Assembly: GCA_023431055.1 (NCBI GenBank)
Contig: JAEYXX010000010.1
Location: 1 to 9,964, forward strand
Direction: 5' to 3'
DNA length: 9,964 nt
DNA from: Pseudomonadota bacterium
GTDB taxonomy: Bacteria; Pseudomonadota; Gammaproteobacteria; Pseudomonadales; Pseudomonadaceae
The notes under the pieces: model-generated
Databases searched by the model: none
Told to the model about the DNA's origin: nothing
The model's input: only the letters and a program-made list of their open reading frames with translations
Shown: positions 1-7,464 of the stretch, one piece after another
How positions within the stretch are numbered: position 1 is the stretch's first letter
Layout: each line of letters opens with the position of its first letter
Program-made: the position numbers and the translations under genes

Positions 1-3000
1 GGAGTTGTTCGAGCGTGCGGCAAGGCTGAACTATCGCGCCTTGGCAATCACCGATGAATGCACCCTGGCCGGCATCGTGCGCGCCTGGGAAGCCTCGAAG
101 AAAACCGGGGTAAAGCTGATCGTAGGCAGCGAGGTGCTCATTGAGAAAGGCCCGAAGCTGGTGCTGCTGGCCGAGAACCTGACGGGCTATCAGGCGCTAT
201 GCGGCCTGATCACCCGGGCGCGGCGCCGAGCGGCAAAAGGCACCTACCGATTGCTGCACGAGGATTTCGTGGCGCCGCTCGATGGCCTGCTGGCCATCTG
301 GCTTAGCGACGGCGACACCAGCGCCCTGCCCTGGCTTCGCTCGCTGTTTCCCGAACGTCTGTGGCTAGGCGTTGCGTTGCATCGTGGCGCGGACGATACC
401 GCTCGCCTGCAGCGCCTGCTCGAGCTGGCAGGTGATCACGACCTGCCGGCCGTGGCCTGTGGCGACGTACACATGCATGCCCGTGGCCGCCGCGCCCTGC
501 AGGATTGCATGACTGCCATCCGTCATCATCTGCCCGTGGCCGAGGCCGGCGCCCATCTGTTCGCCAATGGCGAACGGCATCTGCGCCGACTTGAGGAGCT
601 GGGCGAGCTGTATCCGCCCGAGCTGCTCGCACAGAGCCTGCGTATCGCCGAGCGCTGCCACTTCGACCTCAAAGACCTGAAGTATTACTACCCGCATGAA
701 CTGGTTCCAGAAGGTCATGACCCCACCTCCTGGCTGCGCGTTCTGGTGGAGCGTGGCGCTGCCGAGCGCTGGCGCGAAGGCGTGCCGGCCGCCGCCCGCG
801 CACAGATCGAGCATGAACTGGCGCTGATCGCCGAGTTGAAATACGAGAGCTACTTCCTGACCGTGCACGACATCGTCCGCTTCGCCCGCGAGCAGCACAT
901 TCTCTGCCAGGGCCGGGGTTCGGCGGCCAACTCGAGCGTCTGTTTCGCGCTCGGCATCACCGAGCTGGACCCCACCGAGAGCCGGCTGTTGTTCGAGCGT
1001 TTTCTCTCCCGCGAGCGCAACGAGCCACCGGATATCGACGTCGATTTCGAGCATGAGCGCCGTGAAGAGGTCATCCAGTACGTATTTCGCCGCTACGGGC
1101 GAACGCGTGCGGCGCTCACCGCCGTGGTCAACACCTACCACGGCGCAGGGGCGACACGCGATGTCGCCAAGGCCCTTGGCTTGCCGCCAGATCAGATCAA
1201 TGCGCTGGCTGACTGCTGTGGCCGCTGGAGCAGCGGCCCACCAACGCTGGAACGCCTGCAGGAAGCGGGTTTCGATCCACAGAATCCGCTGCTCAGGCGC
1301 GTGCTGATCCTGACCGGCGAGCTGATCGGCTTCCCCCGGCACCTGTCGCAACACCCGGGCGGCTTCGTCATTTCCGAGCATGCACTCGACACCCTGGTAC
1401 CGGTGGAGAATGCGACCATGGCCGAGCGCACCGTGATCCAGTGGGACAAGGACGATCTGGACAGGGTCGGCCTGCTCAAGGTCGACGTGCTGGCCCTGGG
1501 CATGCTCAGCGCCCTGCGCCGTTGTTTCGGCCTGATCGAGCGCTACCGCGGCACGCAGTGGACACTGGCCACCCTGCCCAAGGAGGACCCGGCCACCTAC
1601 GCCATGATCAGCCGCGCCGACACCATCGGCGCATTCCAGATCGAATCCCGCGCGCAGATGGCGATGCTGCCGCGCCTGCGTCCGAATACCTTCTACGACC
1701 TGGTGATCCAGGTGGCCATCGTCCGTCCGGGGCCGATCCAGGGCGACATGGTGCACCCTTACCTGCGCCGGCGGAACGGCGAAGAAGTCATCGACTACCC
1801 CTCCGAGGAGCTCAGGCCGGTCTTCGAGCGCACCCTCGGCGTGCCGCTGTTTCAGGAGCAGGTGATGGAGCTGGCCATCGTCGCCGCCGATTACACCCCC
1901 GGCGAAGCGGATGAATTGCGCCGCAGCATGGCCGCCTGGAAACGCCATGGCGGCCTTGAGCCTCATCGGCAGCGGCTCACCTCGCGCATGCTGGAAAAGG
2001 GTTACACGCAGGCTTTCACCGAACGGATCTTCCGCCAGATCGAGGGCTTCGGCAGCTACGGCTTTCCCGAGTCGCATGCCGCCAGCTTCGCCCTGCTCGC
2101 CTACGCCAGTTGCTGGCTGAAGTGTCACGAGCCCGCGGCCTACGCCTGCGCCCTAGTCAACAGCTGGCCGATGGGGTTCTACAGCCCCGACCAGGTGCTG
2201 CAGGACGCGCGGCGGCATGACGTCGAAGTGCGCCCGGTGGACGTGCGCTACAGCGACTGGGATTGCAGCCTGGAGCCCGATGAACATGGCGAGCCGGCCA
2301 TCCGCCTGGGCATGAGGATGATTCGCGGCATGCGCGAAGAGGACGCGCGCCGTATCGAACAGGCGCGCCAGTCAGGTGCATTCCGTGATGTCGAGGACCT
2401 CAGCGTGCGTGCACGCCTGGATGCTTCGGCGCGCGAGCGACTGGCCGATGCCGGCGCACTTGGCGGCCTGGTTGGCCACCGCTATAAGGCGCGCTGGGCG
2501 GTGGCTGGCGTCGAGGAACAGTTGCCGCTGTTCGCCGGTGTATCTACGCCGAATGAAGCCGCTCCGGGCCTACCCGCGCCCTCCCCAGGGGAAGATCTGC
2601 TGACCGACTATGCGACGCTCGGCACTACCCTCGGCCCGCATCCGCTGGCTCTGCTGCGCCAGGCGCTACGGGCGCGGCGCTGCCGAAGCTCACGTGAACT
2701 GCAGGCAGTCGAGCATGGCCGACCTGTCAGCGTTGCCGGCCTGGTGATCGGCCGGCAAAGGCCGCAAACCGCCAGCGGTGTCATCTTCGTCACGCTCGAA
2801 GACGAGTTCGGTCTGGTCAACGTGGTCGTCTGGCATGACCTGGCCGAGCGCCAGCGGCGGGTGCTGGTGCAGTCGCAGATGCTGCGCATCGACGGCCATC
2901 TGGAAACCCAGGATGGCGTGCGCCACGTGATCGCCGGGCGCCTGACGGATATGACGGAGCTGCTGACCGGGCTGGACATACGCAGCCGCGACTTTCATTG

Positions 3001-3001
3001 A
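1..3001 (+). CDS. dnaE2: Error-prone DNA polymerase DnaE2 (ImuC), 5'-truncated by window edge
   Basis: This is a C-family DNA polymerase III alpha-like translesion polymerase. It acts with ImuA/ImuB in SOS-induced mutagenesis at the nucleoid. The frame is open at the left edge: the first complete codon, at 2-4, encodes Glu of an [14 protein letters not shown] segment, so the true start lies a few dozen codons upstream. The TTG at 5 is not the start. Counting that Leu as residue 1, the order is: PHP domain beginning with the [12 protein letters not shown] segment near residue 14; polymerase motif GRGSAANS at 303-310; catalytic PDIDVDF at 342-348 (Asp343, Asp345); [14 protein letters not shown]; the [15 protein letters not shown] signature at 682-696; an HhH region near 790-830; a QLPLF clamp-binding-like motif at 839-843; and an OB fold from about 908. 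The protein ends shortly after the OB fold and lacks the tau-binding tail of replicative alpha, as expected for DnaE2. LexA control is known for the family but the promoter is outside the window. Confidence 0.96.
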   Translation, partial: ELFERAARLNYRALAITDECTLAGIVRAWEASKKTGVKLIVGSEVLIEKGPKLVLLAENLTGYQALCGLITRARRRAAKGTYRLLHEDFVAPLDGLLAIWLSDGDTSALPWLRSLFPERLWLGVALHRGADDTARLQRLLELAGDHDLPAVACGDVHMHARGRRALQDCMTAIRHHLPVAEAGAHLFANGERHLRRLEELGELYPPELLAQSLRIAERCHFDLKDLKYYYPHELVPEGHDPTSWLRVLVERGAAERWREGVPAAARAQIEHELALIAELKYESYFLTVHDIVRFAREQHILCQGRGSAANSSVCFALGITELDPTESRLLFERFLSRERNEPPDIDVDFEHERREEVIQYVFRRYGRTRAALTAVVNTYHGAGATRDVAKALGLPPDQINALADCCGRWSSGPPTLERLQEAGFDPQNPLLRRVLILTGELIGFPRHLSQHPGGFVISEHALDTLVPVENATMAERTVIQWDKDDLDRVGLLKVDVLALGMLSALRRCFGLIERYRGTQWTLATLPKEDPATYAMISRADTIGAFQIESRAQMAMLPRLRPNTFYDLVIQVAIVRPGPIQGDMVHPYLRRRNGEEVIDYPSEELRPVFERTLGVPLFQEQVMELAIVAADYTPGEADELRRSMAAWKRHGGLEPHRQRLTSRMLEKGYTQAFTERIFRQIEGFGSYGFPESHAASFALLAYASCWLKCHEPAAYACALVNSWPMGFYSPDQVLQDARRHDVEVRPVDVRYSDWDCSLEPDEHGEPAIRLGMRMIRGMREEDARRIEQARQSGAFRDVEDLSVRARLDASARERLADAGALGGLVGHRYKARWAVAGVEEQLPLFAGVSTPNEAAPGLPAPSPGEDLLTDYATLGTTLGPHPLALLRQALRARRCRSSRELQAVEHGRPVSVAGLVIGRQRPQTASGVIFVTLEDEFGLVNVVVWHDLAERQRRVLVQSQMLRIDGHLETQDGVRHVIAGRLTDMTELLTGLDIRSRDFH

Positions 3002-3039
3002 GTCTCTCGCCTGGCCAGCACTCACCTCGGGCGAGAAAG

Positions 3040-3071
3040 AAAAAAAGGCCGCACTGGATCACCAGGCGGCC
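3040..3071 (-). terminator. Rho-independent terminator reading on the minus strand
   Basis: On the plus strand an A-rich run at 3040-3046 precedes a hairpin. GGCCGC (3047-3052) pairs with GCGGCC (3066-3071), and the inner stem CTGG (3054-3057) pairs with CCAG (3062-3065) around the loop ATCA. Read on the minus strand, this is a GC-rich stem followed directly by seven T residues, which is a textbook intrinsic terminator. On the plus strand no T tract follows the stem, so it is poorly placed to end dnaE2 transcripts. It therefore implies a minus-strand transcript starting somewhere in 3072-3338. Confidence 0.75.
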
Positions 3072-3200
3072 ACAAGTCGTCTTAACCAAAGGAGATGAAG
3101 TGGAGCCAGGGCGACGGCTTTCGGGAGTGAAGCAAAACCGCCCCCCCTGGAATCTTCATCGGGGGCAAGCCTATCGTCGATCGAGCGCAACAGCGCATCG
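3040..3200 (-). ncRNA. Candidate small RNA (about 150-160 nt) in the dnaE2-porin intergenic region
   Basis: No convincing protein gene explains the strong minus-strand terminator at 3040-3071, so an independent small RNA is the simplest reading. The 3' end is set by the terminator and its U7 tract. The 5' end is a guess: a TATCAA-like -10 at about 3207-3212 on the minus strand lies inside the Fur-like dyad at 3205-3225 and would start transcription near 3200. The transcript would carry an unpaired-looking UCUCCUUU stretch (complement of 3088-3095), which is complementary to a Shine-Dalgarno sequence, as in many Hfq-dependent trans-acting RNAs. A 60-codon reading frame at 3059-3241 on the same strand lacks a good ribosome binding site and runs its stop into the terminator loop. 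A small protein or leader cannot be excluded. Confidence 0.3.
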
Positions 3201-3204
3201 AAGT

Positions 3205-3225
3205 GATTGATAGTGATCATCAATC
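3205..3225. promoter_or_regulatory. Fur-box-like dyad
   Basis: GATTGAT (3205-3211) and ATCAATC (3219-3225) form a perfect 7-bp inverted repeat with a 7-base spacer. The central 15 bases (3208-3222), TGATAGT G ATCATCA, match the 7-1-7 Fur consensus TGATAAT N ATTATCA at 12 of 14 defined positions. The dyad sits in a locally AT-richer patch. It could serve the candidate minus-strand small RNA, whose -10 it would overlap, or the porin gene about 115 bases to its right. The match is visible in the sequence; binding is inference. Confidence 0.4.
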
Positions 3226-3261
3226 CGCTCGAATAGTGCATCGGCAGGCCGGGTGATAACT

Positions 3262-3311
3262 CTAAGCGCGCCCTCTGGGCCGGGCCTTACCTCGCAGTAA
3301 GGCGCGTTTAG
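3262..3311 (+). promoter_or_regulatory. Hairpin system in the porin 5' UTR
   Basis: GCCTTAC (3284-3290) pairs perfectly with GTAAGGC (3297-3303) around a 6-base loop. An outer 10-bp pairing, CTAAGCGCGC (3262-3271) with GCGCGTTTAG (3302-3311), contains one G-U pair and shares bases 3302-3303 with the inner stem. The structure ends 17 bases before the AGGAG ribosome binding site of the porin. It may stabilise the mRNA or affect translation. It is not a terminator, since no T tract follows. Confidence 0.35.
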
Positions 3312-3328
3312 AACAGCACACCCACACC

Positions 3329-3333
3329 AGGAG
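3329..3333 (+). promoter_or_regulatory. Ribosome binding site AGGAG fixing the porin start
   Basis: AGGAG lies five bases before the ATG at 3339. It identifies that ATG as the original porin start, even though this frame is not continuous with the porin body. The next possible start in the porin-body frame, TTG at 3394, has no such site and would delete the signal peptide. Confidence 0.8.
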
Positions 3334-3338
3334 CACCC

Positions 3339-4593
3339 ATGCACAAGAAGCACTGGTCTCGCGCTGGCTTGCAGCCTCGCGCTGGGCGGGCAGTTGGCGC
3401 ACGCCAGCAGCCAGTCCGAAGCCAAGGGTTTCATCGAAGACGCCAACCTCGATCTGTTGCTGCGCAACGCCTACTTCAACCGCGATTACAAGGACAACAC
3501 CAACGACGCCAAGAGCTGGGGCCAGGGCTTCATCGCCACCTTCGAATCCGGCTTCACTCAAGGCACGGTCGGTTTCGGTGTCGACGCCTTCGGCCTGCTC
3601 GGGATCAAGCTCGACAGCGGCCGCGGCCGCAACTATCGCGCATTCTTCGACACCGACAGCGAAGGTCGCCCAGTGGATGATCTGTCCCAGGCCGGTGGTG
3701 CGGTGAAGCTGCGCGCATCCAATACCGTGATCAAGTACGGCAACCAGTTCCCTTCCCTGCCGGTACTGGCCCATGACGACAGCCGCCTGCTGCCGCAGTC
3801 CTTCACCGGCACGCTGGTAACCAGCAACGAGATCGAGGGGCTGGAACTGAATGCCGGCCGCTTCACTGCCGACAGCCCCATGGGCGACTCGGCGCGCGAT
3901 CCCAACCGCCTCAAGAGCATCGACGTTCTCGGCGTCAGCTACGCCGTCAGTGATGACCTGAGCCTGGCGGTCTATCACGCCGATCTTGAGGACATGTACA
4001 AGCGCTACTACGCCAACCTCAATTACAACCTGGCACTGGCTGCCGATCAGGCGCTCAATTTCGACTTCAATATCTATCGCACCAGGTACGACACCGGCTC
4101 GGTAGCCGCAATCGATCTCGGCGGCGATGGCCAGGGCGACCGCAACACCATCTGGAGCCTGGCAGCCAAATACAGCATCGGCGCCCATGCCTTCATCGTC
4201 GCCCATCAGCGCAACAGCGGCGATGCCGGCTTCGCCTATGACTACGGCGATGGTGGCGCCAGCATCTACCTGGCCAACTCCTACTACTCGGACTTCAACC
4301 TGAAGGACGAGCGTTCCTGGCAGGCCAGCTACGAGCTGGATTTCACCGAGTACGGCGTGCCGGGCCTGCGCTATAAGTTCGCCTACGTCCGCGGCGACAA
4401 CATCGATACCGGTAGCGACAACAACGGCACCGAGCGCGAGATCTTCAACCAGATCGGCTACACCATCCAGAGCGGTGCGGCCAAGGATCTGCACCTGCGC
4501 CTGCGCAACTCCATCTACCGCTCCAGCACCAACGTTGGGCCAGATCTCAACGAGATTCGCGCGTTCGTCGAATACCCGCTGAGCATCCTCTGA
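3339..4593 (+). CDS. OprD-family outer membrane porin, frameshifted in the signal peptide
   Basis: This is a substrate-specific outer membrane channel for small nutrients such as amino acids, peptides or organic acids. The mature part carries family landmarks: the AKGFIEDANLDLLLRNAYFNRD segment near its N-terminus, SGFTQGTVGFGVDAFGLLGIKLDSGRGR, FDFNIYRTRYD, SYGVPGL-type strand VPGLRYKFAYVRG, SGAAKDLHLRLRN, and the C-terminal EYPLSIL that ends in the beta-barrel sorting signal. The good ribosome binding site and ATG at 3339 give MHKKHWSR. The signal-peptide core (LACSLALGGQLAHA) and the mature protein are in the +1 frame, which has no ATG, GTG or TTG between its TAA at 3298 and TTG 3394. Restoring two bases, or removing one, near 3360-3364 gives a normal 417-418-residue porin with AHA|SS cleavage. 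It is either an assembly error, a broken gene or a slippage-variable gene. Substrate unknown. Confidence 0.88.
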
Positions 4594-4599
4594 TGGTCG

Positions 4600-4622
4600 C
4601 TGCCCCGGCCTGGCCGGGGCAG
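4600..4622. terminator. Hairpin between convergent porin and MocR genes
   Basis: CTGCCCCGGC (4600-4609) pairs with GCCGGGGCAG (4613-4622) around a 3-base loop, giving a perfect 10-bp GC-rich stem. It begins seven bases after the porin stop and ends four bases before the stop of the minus-strand regulator. The T tracts on either side are weak, but the position suggests a shared bidirectional terminator. Confidence 0.65.
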
Positions 4623-4625
4623 TTC

Positions 4626-6125
4626 TCAGTTGCGCAGGGCCCGAGCGACAACCTGGGCCGCCTCTTCGATTGCGCGTTCGTCATAGGGTGCAAAGCCCAT
4701 CACCAATCCCGCCCCTCGTGGCGCAACGCAGTAGCTGGCCAGCGGCAACAGGTCTATGCCAGCTGCCTGCAAACGTGCGAAAGCGTCCTGCTCGTTCTCG
4801 ACCTGCAGGCGACAGGCGATGTCCATGCCCGCGCGAATTTCCGGCACTTCGATCAGCCCCCGCCAATGCCTGTGCGCCGCCTCGGCGAAGGCATCGGCAC
4901 GCGCCGCATAGAGCTTGCGCATACGCCGCACATGGCGGTCGAAATGTCCTTCATGAATGAAGTCGGCCAGCACGGCCTGGGCCAGGCTGTTGGCATGCCG
5001 CGAGATCAAGGCGGCAGCACGGGTGAAAGGCTCGATCAGGTGCTCGGGCAGCACCAGATAGGCCAGGCGGATCGAGGGAAACAGCAGTTTGCTGAAGGTG
5101 CCGGCCATGATCACCGACTGCTCGGCGCCCGGCATCGAACGCAGCGCCGGAATCGGCTTGGCGATAAAGCGGTATTCGCTGTCGTAGTCATCCTCGAAGA
5201 TGTAACTGCCCTGCTCCGCCGCCCAGCGCAGTAAGGCCAGACGCCGTGCGGGCGAAAGTTCGCCGCCCAGCGGCGCCTGACGTGACGGTGTGACATACGC
5301 CAGGCGAGCGCCTGGCGCCATGCGCAGCCCCTCCTCCACCTTGAGGCCGCAGCGATCCACCGGCACATCCACACGGCTCACGCCGGAAATGTCCATCAAC
5401 TGCCGTGCGCCGGGGTAGCCGGGGTCCTCCATCCACACCTGCGAGTCGCCTGGCGCCAGCAGGCGCAGGCAGATATCCAGGCCCTGCTGCACGCTGCCGA
5501 GTACCAGGATGCGCTGCGGTGATACCTGAACGCCGCGGGCGATGGCGAGGTAACCGGCGATGGCCTCGCGCAGCGCGGGCAGGCCTGCCGGGTCGGCGTC
5601 GAGCAGCATCGAAAGCCGTGAACTGCGCAATTGTTGCGTATGCAGCTTGCGCCACAGGTCGATGGGAAAGGCATTGATATCCCCCCGGTGCGGAAAGAAT
5701 GGCCGCAGGCCGGAAGGCGCAGTGCGACGCGAGAAGATCGGCTCGATCTCGGCCAGCTTGTTCAGCCATGGCGTCTGTGGGGCAATACGCTCCTCCTCGC
5801 GCTTGGCAACCACTTTGCGCCGCACGTAGCCGGCATTGAGCGTCGGATCCGGCAACACCTCGCTGACGCGTGTACCGCTGCCGGTCCGCGCCTGCAGATA
5901 GCCCTCGGAGAGCAGTTGCTGATACGCCGCCTGTACCGTTCCGCGTGCGAGGCCATAGTGCTCGGCCATCGCACGGGTACTGGGCAGCTTGCTGCCAGCC
6001 GGCAGACGCCCGCCGAGAATGGCGCCGCGCAAAGACTCATACAGCCAACTCTGCAGGCTGACCCCGGTTTCCGGGGTGCCCAGCGGCAGAAAGACCACTT
6101 GCGGGGCGGTTTTCGCGAATGGCAT
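4626..6125 (-). CDS. MocR/PdxR-type GntR-family transcriptional regulator with aminotransferase-like PLP domain
   Basis: This 499-residue cytoplasmic DNA-binding protein has the usual MocR length. The N-terminal winged helix-turn-helix spans about residues 23-90, including LPAGSKLPSTRAMAEHYGL and RGTVQAAYQQL (61-71). A linker follows, then a fold-type I aminotransferase-like domain from about residue 140: EDPGYPGARQ (233-242), YVTPSRQAPLG (277-287), FEDDYDSEYR (310-319) and GTFSKLLFPSIRLAYL (342-357), where Lys346 is the expected PLP-binding lysine. In this family PLP or an amino-compound adduct is the effector, so catalytic turnover is not expected. The ATG at 6125 is chosen because GGAG lies five bases upstream; the frame stays open far upstream only as antisense of the neighbouring gene. 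It is divergent from the flavoprotein gene at 6249, with operator-like repeats between them, so it probably regulates itself and that gene. The effector is unknown. Confidence 0.93.
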   Translation of the reverse strand: MPFAKTAPQVVFLPLGTPETGVSLQSWLYESLRGAILGGRLPAGSKLPSTRAMAEHYGLARGTVQAAYQQLLSEGYLQARTGSGTRVSEVLPDPTLNAGYVRRKVVAKREEERIAPQTPWLNKLAEIEPIFSRRTAPSGLRPFFPHRGDINAFPIDLWRKLHTQQLRSSRLSMLLDADPAGLPALREAIAGYLAIARGVQVSPQRILVLGSVQQGLDICLRLLAPGDSQVWMEDPGYPGARQLMDISGVSRVDVPVDRCGLKVEEGLRMAPGARLAYVTPSRQAPLGGELSPARRLALLRWAAEQGSYIFEDDYDSEYRFIAKPIPALRSMPGAEQSVIMAGTFSKLLFPSIRLAYLVLPEHLIEPFTRAAALISRHANSLAQAVLADFIHEGHFDRHVRRMRKLYAARADAFAEAAHRHWRGLIEVPEIRAGMDIACRLQVENEQDAFARLQAAGIDLLPLASYCVAPRGAGLVMGFAPYDERAIEEAAQVVARALRN

Positions 6126-6138
6126 GTCAGCTCCAAAG

Positions 6139-6183
6139 TGGATCATTTGTTTAGACGAATATTGGATCAATACCTTGATCCAA
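6139..6183. promoter_or_regulatory. Probable MocR operator: direct repeat plus palindrome
   Basis: TGGATCA occurs at 6139-6145 and again at 6163-6169, in direct orientation 24 bases apart. The second copy is half of a perfect 9-bp palindrome: TTGGATCAA (6162-6170), spacer TACC, TTGATCCAA (6175-6183). The result is two direct copies and one inverted copy in the divergent region of a MocR gene, the arrangement known for operators of GabR/PdxR-type MocR regulators. Possible -35/-10 elements for the minus-strand regulator overlap this block, which would allow autorepression, but no promoter can be fixed by eye. Confidence 0.6.
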
Positions 6184-6201
6184 GCCAGCAGCACAATCCG
6201 C

Positions 6202-6239
6202 TCCGTAGTCAGCCAACAGCCCCCTCTCCCCACTACGGA
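6202..6239 (+). promoter_or_regulatory. Hairpin in the flavoprotein 5' UTR covering the weak ribosome binding site
   Basis: TCCGTAGT (6202-6209) pairs perfectly with ACTACGGA (6232-6239) across a 22-base C-rich, G-poor loop. The 3' arm contains GGA at 6237-6239, the only Shine-Dalgarno-like bases near the ATG at 6249. If it forms in the mRNA, it would hide the ribosome binding site. Confidence 0.35.
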
Positions 6240-6248
6240 CACCACGAC

Positions 6249-7454
6249 ATGAAACAGCGAATCCTGATCATCGGCGCCGGCTTCGGCGGCATGTGGAGCG
6301 CACTGAGCGCGATTCGCCTGCTGGACCAGCACCATCGTCTGGACGTCGAGGTTACCCTGCTCGCGCCGCAAGCCGAACTGCGCGTGCGTCCGCGCTTCTA
6401 TGAAAGCGACCTGAACACCACCGTCGCCCCGCTCGGCCCGCTGTTCGACGCGGTTGGCGTACGCTTCGTACAGGGCTACGCCACCCGGATCGACGCCGCA
6501 GGCAAACGGGTCATCTATCGCAACGCTGCCGGTGCCCAGTCCGAACTTGGCTTCGACCGTCTGATCCTGGCCAGCGGCAGCCAGGTCGCCCGGCCACCGC
6601 TGGCCGGCATCGATCGCTTCGCCTTCGATGTCGACAGCCTGGAGTCGGCACAAAAGCTCGAGGCGCATCTGCAAGGCCTGCGTCATCGCCCGAGCAGCCA
6701 GGCGCGAAATACCTTGGTGGTGGTGGGCGGCGGCTTCACCGGTATCGAAACGGCTACGGAAATGCCGGCGCGCCTGCGCGCCATTCTCGGTGATGACACC
6801 GATGTGCGGGTGATCATCGTCGATATGGGCAAACAGGTCGGCAGCGTCATGGGCGAGCAGATCGCCACGGTGATCGCCGAGGCCAGCGATACGCTGGGGG
6901 TAACCTGGAAACTCGGCAGCCCGGTGTCGATGGTCGATGAACAGGGCGTGCGTCTGGACAATGGCGAGCGCATCGAAGCCAGCACCGTAGTCTGGACGGT
7001 CGGCGTGAAAGCCTCGCCGCTGACCCAGCAGATCGACGGCCAACACGACGCCTTTGGCCGTCTGCACGTGGATCGTAACCTCAAGGTATTGGGTCAGGAC
7101 GCCATCTATGCCACGGGCGATACCGCTTACGCAGCGGTGGATGACCTGGGCAACCACGCGCTGATGACCTGCCAGCACGCCATCGCCCTGGGCCGATCAT
7201 CCGGCAACAACGCTGCGGCCGATCCGCTTGGTGTGCAGCCAATTCCCTACAGCCAGCCCAAGTACGTCACCTGCCTGGATCTGGGCGCCTGGGGCGCGGT
7301 GTTCACCGAAGGCTGGGAGCGCAAGGTGGTGTTGACCGGCAAGGAAGCCAAGGAGCTGAAAACTCAGGTCAACACCCAATGGATCTACCCGCCGGAAGCC
7401 AAGCGCGAAATCGCCCTGGCTGCGGCCGATCCGCTGATTCCGGTCGTTGCCTGA
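6249..7454 (+). CDS. NDH-2-like FAD-dependent NAD(P) oxidoreductase
   Basis: This 401-residue flavoprotein belongs to the pyridine nucleotide-disulfide/NDH-2 superfamily. The FAD-binding GAGFGG is at residues 9-14, right after the start. The LILASGS turn is at 105-111, the second dinucleotide fold (VVVGGGFTGIETA, NAD(P)H site) at 157-169, and the C-terminal FAD-contacting YATGDTA at 287-293. There is no CxxC redox pair, so it is not a disulfide reductase. A conserved-looking NTQWIYPP occurs near the C-terminus (376-383). NADH-dependent reduction of a quinone or another acceptor is the likely activity, but the acceptor is not evident, and I see no convincing transmembrane segment. ATG 6249 is chosen because GAGFGG must be N-terminal; upstream in-frame codons run antisense through the regulator. 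The ribosome binding site is weak (GGA, nine bases away). It is divergent from the MocR regulator, which probably controls it, and converges with the AraC gene. Confidence 0.88.
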   Translation: MKQRILIIGAGFGGMWSALSAIRLLDQHHRLDVEVTLLAPQAELRVRPRFYESDLNTTVAPLGPLFDAVGVRFVQGYATRIDAAGKRVIYRNAAGAQSELGFDRLILASGSQVARPPLAGIDRFAFDVDSLESAQKLEAHLQGLRHRPSSQARNTLVVVGGGFTGIETATEMPARLRAILGDDTDVRVIIVDMGKQVGSVMGEQIATVIAEASDTLGVTWKLGSPVSMVDEQGVRLDNGERIEASTVVWTVGVKASPLTQQIDGQHDAFGRLHVDRNLKVLGQDAIYATGDTAYAAVDDLGNHALMTCQHAIALGRSSGNNAAADPLGVQPIPYSQPKYVTCLDLGAWGAVFTEGWERKVVLTGKEAKELKTQVNTQWIYPPEAKREIALAAADPLIPVVA

Positions 7455-7464
7455 GCGATGAATA

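Noticed and set aside
365..2128. Long open frame of 587 codons on the minus strand inside dnaE2
   Set aside because: It is antisense to a clearly conserved polymerase gene. Long antisense frames are common in GC-rich DNA, and its composition (Gly/Ala/Gln/His-rich, no motif) is that of a shadow.
3005..3036. Inverted repeat TCTCGCC / GGCGAGA right after the dnaE2 stop as a dnaE2 terminator
   Set aside because: The loop is 18 bases and the stem is followed by an A tract on the plus strand with no T tract, so it does not fit an intrinsic terminator for dnaE2.
3100..3210. 36-codon plus-strand frame starting with GTG, five bases after AAAGGAG
   Set aside because: The ribosome binding site is well spaced, but the peptide is Arg-rich, featureless and typical of chance frames in GC-rich DNA. 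The same AAAGGAG bases are explained by the candidate antisense RNA.
3203..3213. 11-base repeat GTGATTGATAG shared with 8441-8451
   Set aside because: Several exact 11-base matches are expected by chance in 10 kb. The two copies have different surroundings, one in the Fur-like dyad and one in a hairpin loop.
3059..3241. 60-codon frame on the minus strand (MHYSSGLMITINHFDALL start)
   Set aside because: No Shine-Dalgarno sequence precedes the ATGs, it crosses a run of seven identical bases at 3141-3147, its second half looks like non-coding translation, and the stop falls in the terminator loop. A small RNA explains the terminator equally well, so it is kept only as an alternative in that entry.
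5631..6248. In-frame N-terminal extension of the flavoprotein by about 206 codons
   Set aside because: It is antisense to the MocR coding region and crosses the divergent regulatory region. FAD-binding GAGFGG is expected within the first dozen residues, as it is from the ATG at 6249.
6126..7178. In-frame extension of the MocR gene to 850 codons on the minus strand
   Set aside because: The extension runs antisense through the flavoprotein gene and shows no domain. The ATG at 6125 has a proper ribosome binding site and begins directly before the winged-helix domain.
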